Assembly: GCF_000213175.1 (NCBI RefSeq)
Contig: NW_009799179.1
Span: 5,367,658 to 5,431,657 of the forward strand
DNA from: Neurospora tetrasperma FGSC 2508
Taxonomy: Eukaryota; Ascomycota; Sordariomycetes; Sordariales; Sordariaceae
Length of the DNA stretch: 64,000 bases
Direction: 5' to 3'
The notes beneath the pieces are model-generated. The model was not told the origin of the DNA, did no database searches, and saw only the letters and a list, made by a program, of their open reading frames with translations. The position numbers and the translations under genes were made by a program. Each line of letters begins with the position of its first letter. Position 1 is the first letter of the stretch. Shown here piece by piece: positions 34,789 to 46,428 of this stretch.

Positions 34789-34833
<45 letters not shown>

Positions 34834-35769
34834 TCTGCCTCTGCCCCTGACTCCTCTCATGATAGCCAGCCCCCCGCAGCCGGTGCAGAGGCCGATCAGA
34901 CGGGTGCTTCTGATCTGCTTGGTCTGGATCTTGACGGCCGGAACGCCCGGGCCTCGGCGGCTGCTCCTGGGCAACCTCAGCCTCTCACCTACTTGAGCTT
35001 CAACAAGGATGCTGCTGACAAGATCTCAGATGCGGCCTTTGCAATCATTTCGCATCCTCCTGTTGTCATCACCCCGCTGCTGCTCAAAGAGTATGTTGCT
35101 CTCCAGGCCTCTCTTGGCAAGCCCAAGACGCTGCCGTACGTTTTGGGCCTATATGCGTACAAGGCAGCCCCCAAGCTTAGCTCTGGAAAGCTGGCTTACA
35201 AGAAGCGGAATCCTGACATGCCGAAGAACGCGGTGGATCCCGAGGTTGCTGAGATGGCACTGGACGCAGCACTGGATGCCAAGGACCTTGATGCCGCTGT
35301 TGGCATTGTCGAAAATACGTACGCTACCAAGGCTTTTACCCGCGCCGAGTTGTTGAAAAAGGCACTTGTACCCATGACCGGCTTGGGACTCACTCCAGTC
35401 GCTGCTTGGGCTCTCGCCAAGAACTATGGTACATGGCAAGATTCAATGGAGACTGTTATGGCGACCAACGTAGCCTTCTTCGGCATGCTGGCCTATGTCG
35501 GCTTCACTGCGACCATGGGCATTGTGGCCACTACCACGGCAAACGACCAGATGAAACGGGTGACCTGGGGCCCGGGTATTCCGCTGCGGGAGCGATGGAT
35601 CCGAGAGGATGAACGGGCCGCTTATGACAAAATTGCCTGCTCATTCGGATTTGGGGAAGTGCTTCGTTACGGAGAGGAGGAAGGAGAAGAGTTTGACGTG
35701 CTCCGTGAATATATTTTAAGCAAGGGTATGATACTTGATGCCGTCAACCTAATGCCAGGCATGCAATAA
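34198..35769 (+). CDS. mitochondrial membrane protein of unknown function
   Basis: Single exon of 523 residues from the ATG at 34198. The N-terminus MLLRPHNLRATTVNLTTATT and the next 70 residues are rich in Arg, Ser and Thr and nearly free of acids, a mitochondrial targeting sequence. Residues about 90-150 are Ser/Pro/Gln-rich; a poly-Ala tract encoded by GCT repeats lies at about 198-214. The conserved-looking part (about 260-523) contains LTYLSFNKDAADKISDAAFAI, LLLKEYVALQASLGKP, an Ala/Asp-rich helical repeat (ALDAALDAKDLDAAVGIVE), and two hydrophobic segments at about 391-405 and 420-442 (NVAFFGMLAYVGFTATMGIV) followed by RVTWGPGIPLRERWIRE. I do not recognise the family. The helical pair (EVAEMALDAALD...TYATKAF) resembles organelle PPR-like helices, weakly. 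Inner-membrane location is inference. Confidence 0.85.
34790..34832. repeat. CTG/GCT trinucleotide repeat encoding poly-alanine
   Basis: About 14 CTG units within the coding region of the mitochondrial protein gene, read in the GCT frame as Ala. It is in-frame, so length change would alter only the Ala tract. Confidence 0.9.
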
Positions 35770-36519
35770 ACCGCGGCCTATGGTTGACTTGCGGCATCTA
35801 TCTAATCGAGAGCCAGAGAACGGCATTCATTCCCCACGCCCCCCCCGTGCAGCTCGGAAGAGTCTTGGCACCATGTACTGGTGGCAGTGAAGACTTAAGA
35901 GACTGAGTTGTCGAGATGACCCCGGCTTTCCTAGCTTGACCTCTTTACCGCTCGGTCACCAAGTACCTTGGTTGCCAAGCTAGCGATCGGCGGGAAGACT
36001 TACATATTCACAAGCCATCAAGGTTGCCAAGGTCGTCTAAGAAGTCCCAACAGATAAGAGGATATTAAATCAGTCTAGCATGCGTACCGCCCAAAATGGA
36101 CATCAGACTCGCTCGCCTCCCTTTCCGTGCAGAGGCTCTTCTGCGGCTTCCCGTTGCCTTGATGTAAGCACGGTAATACAGCTAGAGTGTTGAAAAGGAA
36201 AAAAGAAGCAATCATCTGCCGGCTCTTACTCTCTCATCTCTCTTTCATCTTGTACCGCAATCTTTGAGACGTTGCATAGATTTCCACCCAACCGACCGTA
36301 GTCCGTCCCACGTCTCCGTTCCCCACCTAAGACTAGGATGTTTCTCCATGCATCCCTAGTCAACACTTCGATTACTAGTGTACTCCAGTAGGTTGAAACT
36401 ACCGCGACCTAAATCTGATCTGTGGCTTTGCCTAGTCGACATTTCCCCTCTACGTCACCCGAGTTGCTTGGCGTTGATTCTCTATGCCTTGTACTACTTG
36501 TCCCTCCTCCCTATTCCTT
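35770..36519. other. intergenic region, no gene seen
   Basis: About 750 bp of 3' flank and upstream sequence. A C-run lies at about 35,840-35,846. Confidence 0.4.
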
Positions 36520-36533
36520 TTATATATATATAA
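36520..36533 (+). promoter_or_regulatory. TATA-rich promoter element
   Basis: TTATATATATATAAG about 150 bp upstream of the ATG of the four-span membrane protein, a plausible core promoter element. Confidence 0.45.
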
Positions 36534-36679
36534 GTACCATGTCCCCCATGCTGGGCGTGATTGGGAGTGTGTGATCAAGAGTTCTGAAGCAATCACACAT
36601 CTCAGAAATCATTCACTTGTACCTATTATATCAAGTTCATCTTCCTTACAAGTCCAGTAGTCTCATCATTCAGCCTAGC

Positions 36680-37904
36680 ATGGCCGGCGGTTTTGAACCC
36701 ATTGACCCTGAGCAGTGTCAACATTATGCCCACTTCGCCGCACATCTCGATCGGACGGCCTTTGATGGGATATACTGGTCCCTCTTTGTGTTTGTCATAA
36801 TCATGCTTTTCCTCGCCTCATGGAAGTACTCAGGGTATGTTATCCCCCCCACACGTCTCTTTTCTCCCAACAGTCACTAATGTGTTCCCCAGGACCTGCG
36901 AGGCATTGGCGAATTCCAGAGCTGGGACAAAGCACTACCGACACAAGATGCAGCGATGCTTATTGATCTGCACCGGTTACTTTCTGCTTTCCATCATTGC
37001 CCTCGTTATGGAGGTCTACGCTCTGCTGGCCTTGCAATTCTGTGATGGAGAAGACCTCATGTCGCTCTACTGGTCTACTTGGACGATGCTGCAGGTTGGC
37101 TCGCTCATAGCCATCTTGGGCATTATCCTAGCTGCCTTCAACGCCATTCGGGATAGAAAGAACCCGTGAGTTTCCCCATCTTCTCTGTCACTCAGTCACC
37201 AAAATCAACTACTAATATCATACTACAGACCTTGGGCACTAGCACTCGGTACTCCTGTCCTCGTCGTTGCCGGTATCGGCCACGCCTTCCACGGCGCCAT
37301 GCGCAAGCGTGTGCAGCGCGTTCGATCCAGGAGCTTACGCTCCCGGAGCCGGGGCAGATCAGAGAGTAGTCTCAATGGAATCTCCACCAACGATTTGCCC
37401 ATGAGCAGGGAGTACGTTTACCCTATTTGTCTTTTGCCTTATCGCTGTCTATTCCCGGCACAGAATCTAACACAGACTTCCAGGGAGACGATCCGTGTAG
37501 AAGATTGTCCCAGCGGTGATAACAACAACAACAACGAATACCGCGCCAAACTACTCGGCTACACCCCCGAAGGCGCCCCAATCCTCCAGTTCGTCGATGA
37601 CCCCGGCAACAGCATCGATCCCGAGCGCGGCACCATCTTGGGGAAAAACACGATGAACGGACAGATCATTGTTGCCTTTAATAAGAAGTCTATGATTATG
37701 GTTTCGGACGGCGGCAACAGCAGTGACTTGTCCACCCCAACAAACGAAAAAGCGGCGGCGGCTTCACCATCATCATTACTGGTGCCTCCTCCCGTGCCAT
37801 TCCCTTCGTCGCCAAGGCCGCCACCGGTCGTCAGGATTGCTGCTCCGTGCCGTCCGTCAGACGAGGAAGTCGAGGAGGCCGAAGTGCATGTCTCCCCTGT
37901 TTGA
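36680..37904 (+). CDS. four-span membrane protein of unknown function
   Basis: Four exons, 36680-36834, 36893-37165, 37229-37411 and 37484-37904 (introns 58, 63 and 72 nt; donors GTATGT, GTGAGT, GTACGT), giving 343 residues with every junction in frame. Hydrophobic spans: about 30-51 (YWSLFVFVIIMLFLASW), 71-97 (CLLICTGYFLLSIIALVMEV), 115-136 (LQVGSLIAILGIILAAF) and 143-163 (WALALGTPVLVVAGIGHAF). After span 4 comes a strongly basic Arg/Ser stretch (RKRVQRVRSRSLRSRSRGRS) and then a hydrophilic tail with poly-Asn, LLGYTPEGAPILQFVDD and Pro-rich sequence. No named family is recognised. Splice sites are confident because spans 2-4 are joined only by them. Topology and location are not determined. 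Confidence 0.85.
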
Positions 37905-40900
37905 GACGGGAATGTCTTGGGTTTTTTTTTTTCGGACGCCACCCACTTTCCGGATTTCCCCTTTTTCTTCATCTTTTGATTTTCTTTTCTTATCTCTTGG
38001 CTTTTTTGTTCTTTTGGCCCTTGTTTGTTTTTGTGTGATATTGTGATTTTCTTTTTTGCTTTATCTTGGGTTTCAGCAGGCATTTATGATCGACGGCGGC
38101 GGCGTTGGGCAACAAGCAGGCAAGCCAGCAAGCAAGCGGAACAAGGGCAAGCAAAATTACGACATTACGAAAGTTCTCTTTTTTGGGGGCATAGCGTTCG
38201 GTATAAGAAAAAGCAATTTGGGGTTATCGGGAGTTCCGTTTTGTTTTTTCCACTTCCTTCTGTTTTCTTTTCGCGTTTCTTGTCGAGAAATGCCGTACTC
38301 GAATGTCCATGTGTTGAAAAGAAAAAACGGTAGATTAGCGCCTTCTTCCCGCGCGGCTGGGCTTGCGTTATCTAGATACCCATGGCGGGTGCGTGAGAGC
38401 TGAGATTGAGTGTAGGGGTGGGAGTAAGGGAAATGAGATTGTACCTAGATGCCCGATCACATCTATGCATGTCCAGGCTTATCAATCACAAACCTTGTTG
38501 TTCGAACATCTACACTGCGCTGATTTATCCCTTTAATTTTTACAGCCGTGTGTTATTGGGGCTTTCGTAACCATGTTGGAGTGAAACAGATTATTTCATA
38601 CTCGGTCCTGCTGTCGTTTTTAACCCTTCACCTAAATTGAATAATATGACGTCCCTTGTTTGCTCTGTAGGGTAGAAACTTTGCATTGTAGATCACTTTA
38701 CACAAATACCTCAACATTTATTCTATAGGACAGTTGACAACTAAGGCAAGGTAGTTACCCGTCATTGTACCTCCTAATGTTATCCGTCATCACTCATCAC
38801 TCTCTGCTTCGCCGAGAAGTGGCATATATACATGCATACCTCTACTTACATAGTGTATATATATGAAGGACCTGCCAAAAACAGAAAATGAGGTTGGTTG
38901 TGTAAGCATGAATACCAAGCGGGAACACTGAGACACGCCCTACTTCCGGCGAAACACGTGTGCTGACAGTGAAGGGTACCAAGAGATGCATGTCTTGAGT
39001 ACATTTTTTTTACCTCAGAGTATGGAAGGGTTTCACGTGCCAAAGCCATTTATTCAAGCTGCTCATCTGCAGTGTCCCCAACGATGGCAAAGTCAATGGG
39101 CGCATGACCACTTGACTGTGTTGATTCCGGTTCTGATGAATAGTGTACAGTCTGTTACTATACTATCCTTTACAGATAGGTTTGAAGTGTCATTAGACTT
39201 GGGAGATCCGAAGTATCGTGAAACGGGAGGACAACGCAAAATGTTTATCAAGCAAATTTGAGCGGATGTAGAACGAGTGTCGTGAAAACCCAAGGAGGAA
39301 GGAAAGAGAAGAACTAGGTAGGTACCTCTACGCACGAGTCTGGAACTGGAAGTCGCGTTCGTTTCACCGTTCACGTGGCTTTGCTTTCAAGGCAGGGGCT
39401 TTAGTAGTATGTAAGCTGTACTTAGAAAACAATATTCAATGGCGGAATAACTCTGTTCTTGACAAACTTTTGTCTTACAAATTGGAAATCTACCTTGCAC
39501 CATTACCCAATGCTGAGATGTACGGCAGAGTTGGCAGAGTACCTCGTTAGCAAATGGGCCAAGCAATGGAACGGAATATTACCTATCTTTGAGTTTAGCT
39601 TGACACACAAGTGGAAAGGGCGACGGATTACCTACATCGTCTCTCCCCTCCCTCCTCCGTTCGTCCTCCGTCGTCCCGGTCGGTTTGCCTACCGCAGGGC
39701 AGCCACGCGTACAAGGAAGGTACACATGTACACATGTACACAATGCAAGAGTTCGGACGATATGTGAACGTCCGGCTTGGTATTTTCTTTTCTCTTATTT
39801 TCCCCTATCATCCAGGATATCATGGGAGATGAGTTACCGCAGAAACTCTCATGTGTTAGAATGTGAAATGGTGGACACTTTTCTTCTGGGCTTCCCTACC
39901 TATCAAGGACAGCACCTACGGTTTCGTCGGTTGGTGTCTCTCTGTAAAGGTAAGGTTTCACATAGCCACCATTGATATGGAATGCCAGATTCCGGGGAAG
40001 ACAAGGGCAAGGTTGATCCTAAAAGATAGGTATTTTCGCCTCTTGGTGGAGTTGTTGGTTTCGGATGTGGTTTGGTCGGGTGTTTTGGATCTCAAGTCCA
40101 CAACGCCAAGCGGTGGAGGTCTTTGAATCTGGGGTGCATAAATACGTATTCTCCATAGTCAAGTCGATCTTCTGCTCTTATCAACCTGCACTACATACCT
40201 TTCCACTCTACACATGGTTGGTGAGCCCCGTACGTACTTACTGCGTAGGTACTGTCTTCATTTCCATACCAGTGACCTCGGTCAGACGCAATTCATCTCA
40301 TCTATCAACCCCTCTCCCACCGGGATGATTTCAAGCGCCCGCCTGTGAGTGAAGACGCAAGTCGGTTTTATCTGAGACTTGGGAAAATGACACAAACTTC
40401 CAAGCAACATGTTGAACACCACAGACAATACAAGATCTTGGCCCTCTTCAGGCTTCAAACATAGGGGACACAGAGATCTTGGCCCACTATAGAAATATTC
40501 CAAGTGCAACCCGCGCCGTGCCCGGCGCCGGCGCCGCCGCATGCCAGACATCCCAACTAAATCATCCCTCGTGGTCAAGCCGGAACAAGTGATAGGCTGT
40601 GTTGAGACTAGTGTACGTCGTCGTCATTTTCTGGCTAAAGAATGCGGGTACCGACATCCCCCAATATCGGGCATACCAACCTAAGAAATCACATTACAGT
40701 TAGTCAATTCAAGATAAATGCAACGGTGGTAGTTTAAGTCAACAACTAAGCACCTTTGTACATACACTTATCCACCCTATCAGTCTAGATTTCCAGCTAT
40801 ATGTACACGCATATTACCCATCAAGCTTTCTTACTTGGGAAGCCTGGGTGTTTGTGATTTGCGAGACCACCTCTATCCAGGCACATAATCTGAATGCTGT

Positions 40901-41409
40901 ACGTAGCAGACCCAGGACCGAGCCAAGAGAGTTTCTTCGACCAAGGAATATGGTACAACAAGTTGTAATGTGGTGGTTGTTGATGTTACCCAGGTACAAT
41001 ACCAAAGTACACACAAACATACGTAGGGGGGTTTACGACGGAACAAGCAAAAGAAAAGGAACAAGGGCTGGCTGGTTGGCTGCATTGTTGACTAAGCGGC
41101 AGCTGGTGATCAGGGGGTGGCTTTCCCGTTCCCGCTATCGTGGGAGGAGATGGGGGAGGGGGAGGCGCAGTTGTATATATTCACCCTACTGGGTACACTA
41201 CGTAAGTACTGTGTAGGGAATGTAGTGTAGAGTAGTATGTATGTTGTCGGTGGAGGAGACGGACAGACGGGTAAAGAAACACCCAGTATGTCAGCAAGAG
41301 GGGAGGAGATCTAGTGGGTAGACTCCGATTGATGACGGTGATAACATGGGGATAGGAGATCTTTGAGGCAGTGCATGCGAGATGCGAGACGGTAGTTGCG
41401 TGGGTCACT
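37905..41409. other. 3.5-kb gene-free region at the edge of the transposon cluster
   Basis: Only short frames without domains. A T-rich 3' flank of the membrane protein gene (37,920-38,050), a GC-rich patch (GCCCGGCGCCGGCGCCGCC, about 40,519-40,540) and ACATGTAC repeats (about 39,722-39,740) are the visible oddities. Base composition is still normal, so RIP has not spread visibly into it. Confidence 0.45.
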
Positions 41410-41412
41410 TTA

Positions 41413-41853
41413 TGCTGTGATCGGCTCAAACTTTTTAATGAAAAGTTGTAAAGGTGTTCAGGGATATTCTACACTAGTAGGGGTATACCTCATCCTTTAC
41501 CAAGGCCACTTTACCTTTCCGAGCGTGCACGTCCCCGGGCTTACCGTTCGTAGCGATAGCGCCTTGGTTAGCTTCATTTGAAGGGTTTCTAACTTTTTTA
41601 CTCAAGTACTTTTTTTGTAAGCTCGGACTACAACAGCCAAGCTTTAAAATCCTCAAATTTTATTGGTTCTTTCACAACTTTTTTACTCAAAACTCACTAA
41701 ATTTTAGAAGTAGGTCCCCCCCTACTTCTAGCAGAAAAGTTGTAGAAAGTTTGCGAATTTGAGGTACAACTTCTCCCCCCCTGTCACCCCCCCTGTTACC
41801 CAAGTACTAAAATCTTACAACTTTTTATTAAAAAGTTTGAGCCGATTACAGCA
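41413..41853. mobile_element. 441-bp MITE with 39-bp terminal inverted repeats, TTA duplication
   Basis: Left end TGCTGTGATCGGCTCAAAC... (41413-41451) and right end (41815-41853) are inverted copies over 39 bp with two mismatches, both G-to-A in a TpG context (GTGA/GTAA and ATGA/ATAA). Flanking triplets are TTA at 41410-41412 and 41854-41856. Size, long TIRs, no coding capacity and a TTA target point to a PIF/Harbinger-type MITE. Inside are further TTTTTACTC repeats and a small hairpin (AAGTAGG-C7-CCTACTT, about 41,710-41,730). Confidence 0.85.
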
Positions 41854-42312
41854 TTAGGGCGTGTTTGGTTCAGTCAGTAAAACCAAAATTTATATAGGGA
41901 ATCGACCCCTACAAGTTAGCAAATTATAAATGTAGGCCAATATCCAACGTCGGACCTCCTTTACCCCCTATAACCCCCCTATAACCCCCCTATAAGCTTA
42001 ATATAGTAGGCTCTTAACCGTATCTCCCCTATACGTATCTTATAATAGTTTATATAAGGCTTTATTAACTTCCTAATTGGGTATAGTAATACTTTATTTT
42101 ACTAATTTTTATTTTAACGGGTTGACTTATAAAAATAGAAACGTTTTACTAGCTAATAGGGGTAAGCTGGGCTAGGCTGGAATAGTTGCTAGAAGTTAAT
42201 ACTACTCTCGAGTTTTGTATTTTACTATAAATACCTAATAAAACGAAACCCTAATATAAATCCTATTTAATAGCGTATTTTTATATTCCTACTAACTATC
42301 GTTCTAGCTATT

Positions 42313-42595
42313 TAATACTGGACACCTGTATTATTGTATATAGATAAGGCTATGGGGTGGCTGGTTACGTGTGCCTAGCCTACCCGGCCGACCGTGCATA
42401 CTAGCTGCCGCGACTGGGTCTCCCCCGATAGGCAGGTCGTAGATTTAATAGGTCTGCAATAAGATAAGGAAGCCTTATAAGGCTTGCCCTCTGGGCCAGC
42501 CGTTGGCTTCTAGTTCTTCCTTCTATATTATCTTTTACAACGCTTTTAAATATTATTATACTATTATTTGTAGAGCACTCCGGTTACTTATATCA
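42313..42595 (+). repeat. 5' LTR of element A
   Basis: Begins TAATACTGGACACC (originally TG...) and ends TTACTTATATCA. Differences from the 3' copy that I scanned are all transitions. It keeps more G+C than the element interior (for example CTACCCGGCCGACCGTGCA). Confidence 0.9.
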
Positions 42596-44980
42596 AATAG
42601 TAATTGCAATTAAAAATTGATTAATTAGACTAAACCCTTCTGATTAGAGCCTTTGATTAGGTAAACTAATTAATTTCTAAACTCTTTGAACCTCTAATCG
42701 TAAAGACCCTATATCGTTCGACACCAACCCTACAATTGTAAATAATAACAATAATCCTTTACTATTATATTTCTAAATCCTTCCTAATCCTTCCTTTATA
42801 CCTTCCCCTACGCTTCCCTATTATATTATACCAACTTACTTACGTCGGTTCGCATTAATTAGAATATTATATTGCATTACCTCAATCTGAATACCTACGG
42901 GCCTTAATGCGAAGGATAACCCTATTTACTAATTATTCGACTCTCAAATATATTTTTATCCTACTTCCTATTTATATTTCCCTTTAAATATAATTTTTAT
43001 TCTTAATACTATTGTTTATTAGCGACTGCTATTAAGTATATTATAAACTAGGAAATTAACTTTAATACTATAGCCGACTATAGCTTAACTAACGATCCGC
43101 TTAGTAGCTTACTAATATATAATAATATATTATAATAAGAAAATCACTTTACTAATAATTTTAATAGTCTAATTAATTATAATAGTACTATTATTAGATA
43201 AATAAATTACCCTTTAATTCGTAGTAAATTACCCTTTACCTAATTAATTTAATTATTTTCCGGCTTAGTAACCTAGTTTAATAAAGTTAAATAAATAAAT
43301 TTATTTACCGAATTAACTTCTTTTTAATAATTAGTAAATTTACTACTACTTCCGCCGCCTTCCCTACTGGCCAAGCCTCCCTCCTTACCTTTAAAGCTAT
43401 AATTACTCCCTATAATATCGCCGATTAAGATAATCCCCGCGGTATTACTAACTAAAATAATTTTTATAATACCGATTAACCTACTAGTTATTAATAATTC
43501 TCTAACTAAACCGGCCTTTATCCTAATAATTCCTAATAATTCTACTAAGCTAGTAAATAAGGAAGTTCCTAAGAAGGAACCTACTTCCCCTTTTAAAATT
43601 AAAGATATTATAAACTTCGCAAAGAGTATATTTAAAAGGAGTAAGCCCTCTATACTTCCCGAGGCTAATTTTAATAATAATAGTATATTATATATTGAAT
43701 ATTGCCTTATTAAAGACCGTGCTTTAATATGCTATAATTGTAATTTAATAATTATAGGACGTAACGATTTATATAATTATACCGAGGAAAATGTAAAAGT
43801 AACTGACGAATTAAAATACGAAACGGAGGGATTTATATTTAATTTAGAACGTCCTAATACTCCTAAGCGTTTTAGGGTAGATATTAAAACTATATAATTC
43901 TTTATTAACAAAATAACCTTCGTCGACGACCGATAGGGACGCGATTTTACCGTTTTATTAAATTAAATAATTGTAGCTAATTATAATATTAAAGGATTAA
44001 CCGATTCTATAAACGACTGGTTTGAGACCGTTTAGTTAATTAATAATAATATATAAATGAAAGTTAATGCTATTGATGAAAAAATCGCTATAATAGGAAA
44101 TAAAGTAATATAAATTAGTATTAACCTTAATGTAATTAATAGAAAAGTTACCTTAATATAAGTAAATTTCACTATATTTAGAGCGGTATTTAAATCATTT
44201 AATAAATTAAATAAATATATTAAAGATTAGTTTTTATCCGTTATTAAAATATTTAGTATTACCCTTTGTACCCTCCTCTTTAATATATACTTAGAATTTA
44301 TTATAAATAAAGAATTATATCCCCTAAAGACGAGGCTAATTTAAAAGGCTTTAAAGTAAATAGTTACTTAGTATTATACTCCTACTATTAGAGAACCTTC
44401 TTTCGGTAGTCCCTTACTTCGATTTATCGAATTACCCCCCGGCCTAGTATTAGCTAAAGATTGGCGTAAGCGTTTAGTATTTAGAAATCCTCTAATTGGC
44501 GGTATTAATTTTAAACCCGCCCTTCTTACTAGTAACCTTAGTACGTACAAGGCTACGCCTCCTAAACTTATAGTTAAGGATAGATAAAATACTCTAAAGT
44601 TTCTGTCTGCTATTCTAATTATTACTTATATTATACTTTTCTAATATATCCTCGTTTAACTATAGGGATTAAAATTCACCCCAACCTTACTAAAACCCCA
44701 CTGGTCTTCAGTATTCACCTTTAGTATTAATAAGATAATTTTATTAGTTTATACTACCGATATAATTTTCGAGGAATTTAAGAACAATTTTAAGTAAGTA
44801 GTTAAAGATATAAAGGTAATAAAAAAAGATAGTAATGCCTAAATCGCTGTATTATAAACTATATTTACGTCCTAATTAGATAAAACCCTTAAGCCTTCGA
44901 TTACTATAGAAAACCTTAGTAACGACGATCCCGATGATAGTAATAATAATAATATGCCTCCCTTAATACTCCTCCGAAGA

Positions 44981-45085
44981 GGCTTCCCGCTTAGTAGAGG
45001 AGGTTTCCCGCCTAGTAGAGGAGGCTTCCTACTTCGTAGAGGAGGCTTCCTGCTTTGTAGAGGAGGTTTCCCGCCTAATAATAAA
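44981..45085 (+). repeat. 21-bp tandem repeat, five copies, in gag relic
   Basis: Copies start at 44981, 45002, 45023, 45044 and 45065, consensus GGCTTCCCGCCTAGTAGAGGA. In frame it encodes a seven-residue unit of the form RGGFPPS, an RGG-like series. The copies keep more G+C than the surrounding DNA. Confidence 0.85.
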
Positions 45086-45916
45086 TTGAACGTTAGGCTA
45101 TACGGAGGATACTTTCGAGACTATATTAAAATTAAAAAGGAAGAAATTAGTTATTTTAACCCTTACTATTCCGATTCTAATAACCTTAGTATAGTATAAA
45201 ATAGTAAAAACGTTATTTATACCGATGTAATTATATTTATAGACCGAATCCTATTTATAATAGAAGATTTCTTTATTTTTAAGGCTAAAATAGAAAGCTA
45301 GTTAATTCGTTTCTTTCCCCAATTATTATAGGAAGTAGTATTCTTATAGTAGTATAATTAGTTTAAGCCTGATTAGTATTATATAATACGAAGCGAGGGT
45401 TTTGGAGGGTTATATAATAGTTTATTTACTCGCTTTAGATTAAATTCTATAACTATTATTCGTAAATTCAATTAGGAGACTATTATTTTAAGAAATATTA
45501 TTATAAATAAGAATATAATTTCAATATATATTATGAAGAAACTACGTCTAATTTGTGTAATAGGTATACTCTTCCAAATAGAAGATAATTAGTATAGCAT
45601 TATAATATATTTTTAAAGTAATATAAATACTCGTATTAAGACCCTACTACGCCCTCCTTATAAAATAGGCTTTTTAACCAATTATATAGCGGAGGTCGAT
45701 AATATTAAAGAATTTCTCGTATTTATAGCTAAAAATAAGTACCCTAATATTTAACCTAAATTTGCCTATACCGCTTTGAATTCTATTAATTATATTAATA
45801 ATAATTTAATATATAATAATCCCTATCGGGACCGATATTACAATTATAATTTTAAAATTACTAGTTGTAATTTATATTATAATAATTATGATTATTATAA
45901 CGATTAATATACTAAC

Positions 45917-46428
45917 TATCACGGCGGTGGCAGACTACTACACTAACCAGGCCATATTCTTATAAAAGGATACAAGTAACCAAAGCTAGCAGTTCGGTCG
46001 CTTAAATAGTCTTATATAGTTATAATAGATAACCAGGCCGTTACATTCCTCCCCTTATATTGAGAGGTTCGCCCCGAACCTCGACCCCCCTTCCGGCTTC
46101 AACCGTGCCAGCCAGCGACGGTTGCCTAGGGAGCCGATCGAACTTTTCGAACGGGAATTCTCAATTAAGCGACGGCAGAGCATCCATACAACCACGTCGT
46201 GTGCATCTCCGTAAAGGGGAACCTATATAAGGATATCCGAAAACTTGTTAGTTTTCTAACTCTAGGGTTCGAACCTAGAGCCTTTTAGCTTCGGTTAAGT
46301 GTTACGGCGGTAGCAGACCACTACACTAACTAGGCTATGTTTCTATAAAAGGATACAAGTAACCGAAGCTAGCAGTTCGGTCGCTTAAGTGGTCTTATAT
46401 AGTTGTGACAAATAACTAGGCCGTTACA
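45917..46428. mobile_element. TRIM-like element (512 bp, 129-bp terminal direct repeats)
   Basis: Terminal direct repeats 45917-46045 and 46300-46428 are both exactly 129 bp, start TGT(C/T)ACGGCGGT (left copy TAT by G-to-A) and end GGCCGTTACA, and are flanked by CTAAC at 45912-45916 and 46429-46433. The interior is only 254 bp with no coding capacity and includes a perfect hairpin GAGGTTCGCCCCGAACCTC (about 46,061-46,079). These are the defining features of a terminal-repeat retrotransposon in miniature. It lies within the gag relic of element A. Confidence 0.88.
46240..46328 (-). promoter_or_regulatory. tRNA-like Pol III promoter within the TRIM
   Basis: On the minus strand an A box TAGTGTAGTGG (46328-46318) lies in the terminal repeat, followed 42 nt on by a B box GGTTCGAACCC (46275-46265). 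The B box is the loop of a perfect 7-bp stem (CTCTAGG/CCTAGAG, 46280-46260), like a tRNA T-arm. TTTT (46243-46240), a Pol III stop, follows about 20 nt later. The whole is a tRNA-derived or tRNA-like unit spanning the repeat/interior border. A tRNA cloverleaf cannot be completed, so I do not call a tRNA gene. Confidence 0.55.

Noticed and set aside
44954-45199. 81-codon plus-strand open frame
   Set aside because: Fragment of the gag relic kept open by a G+C-richer tandem repeat, not a separate gene.
46240-46340. Functional tRNA gene
   Set aside because: A and B boxes and T-arm are present but no acceptor stem or anticodon arm can be completed.
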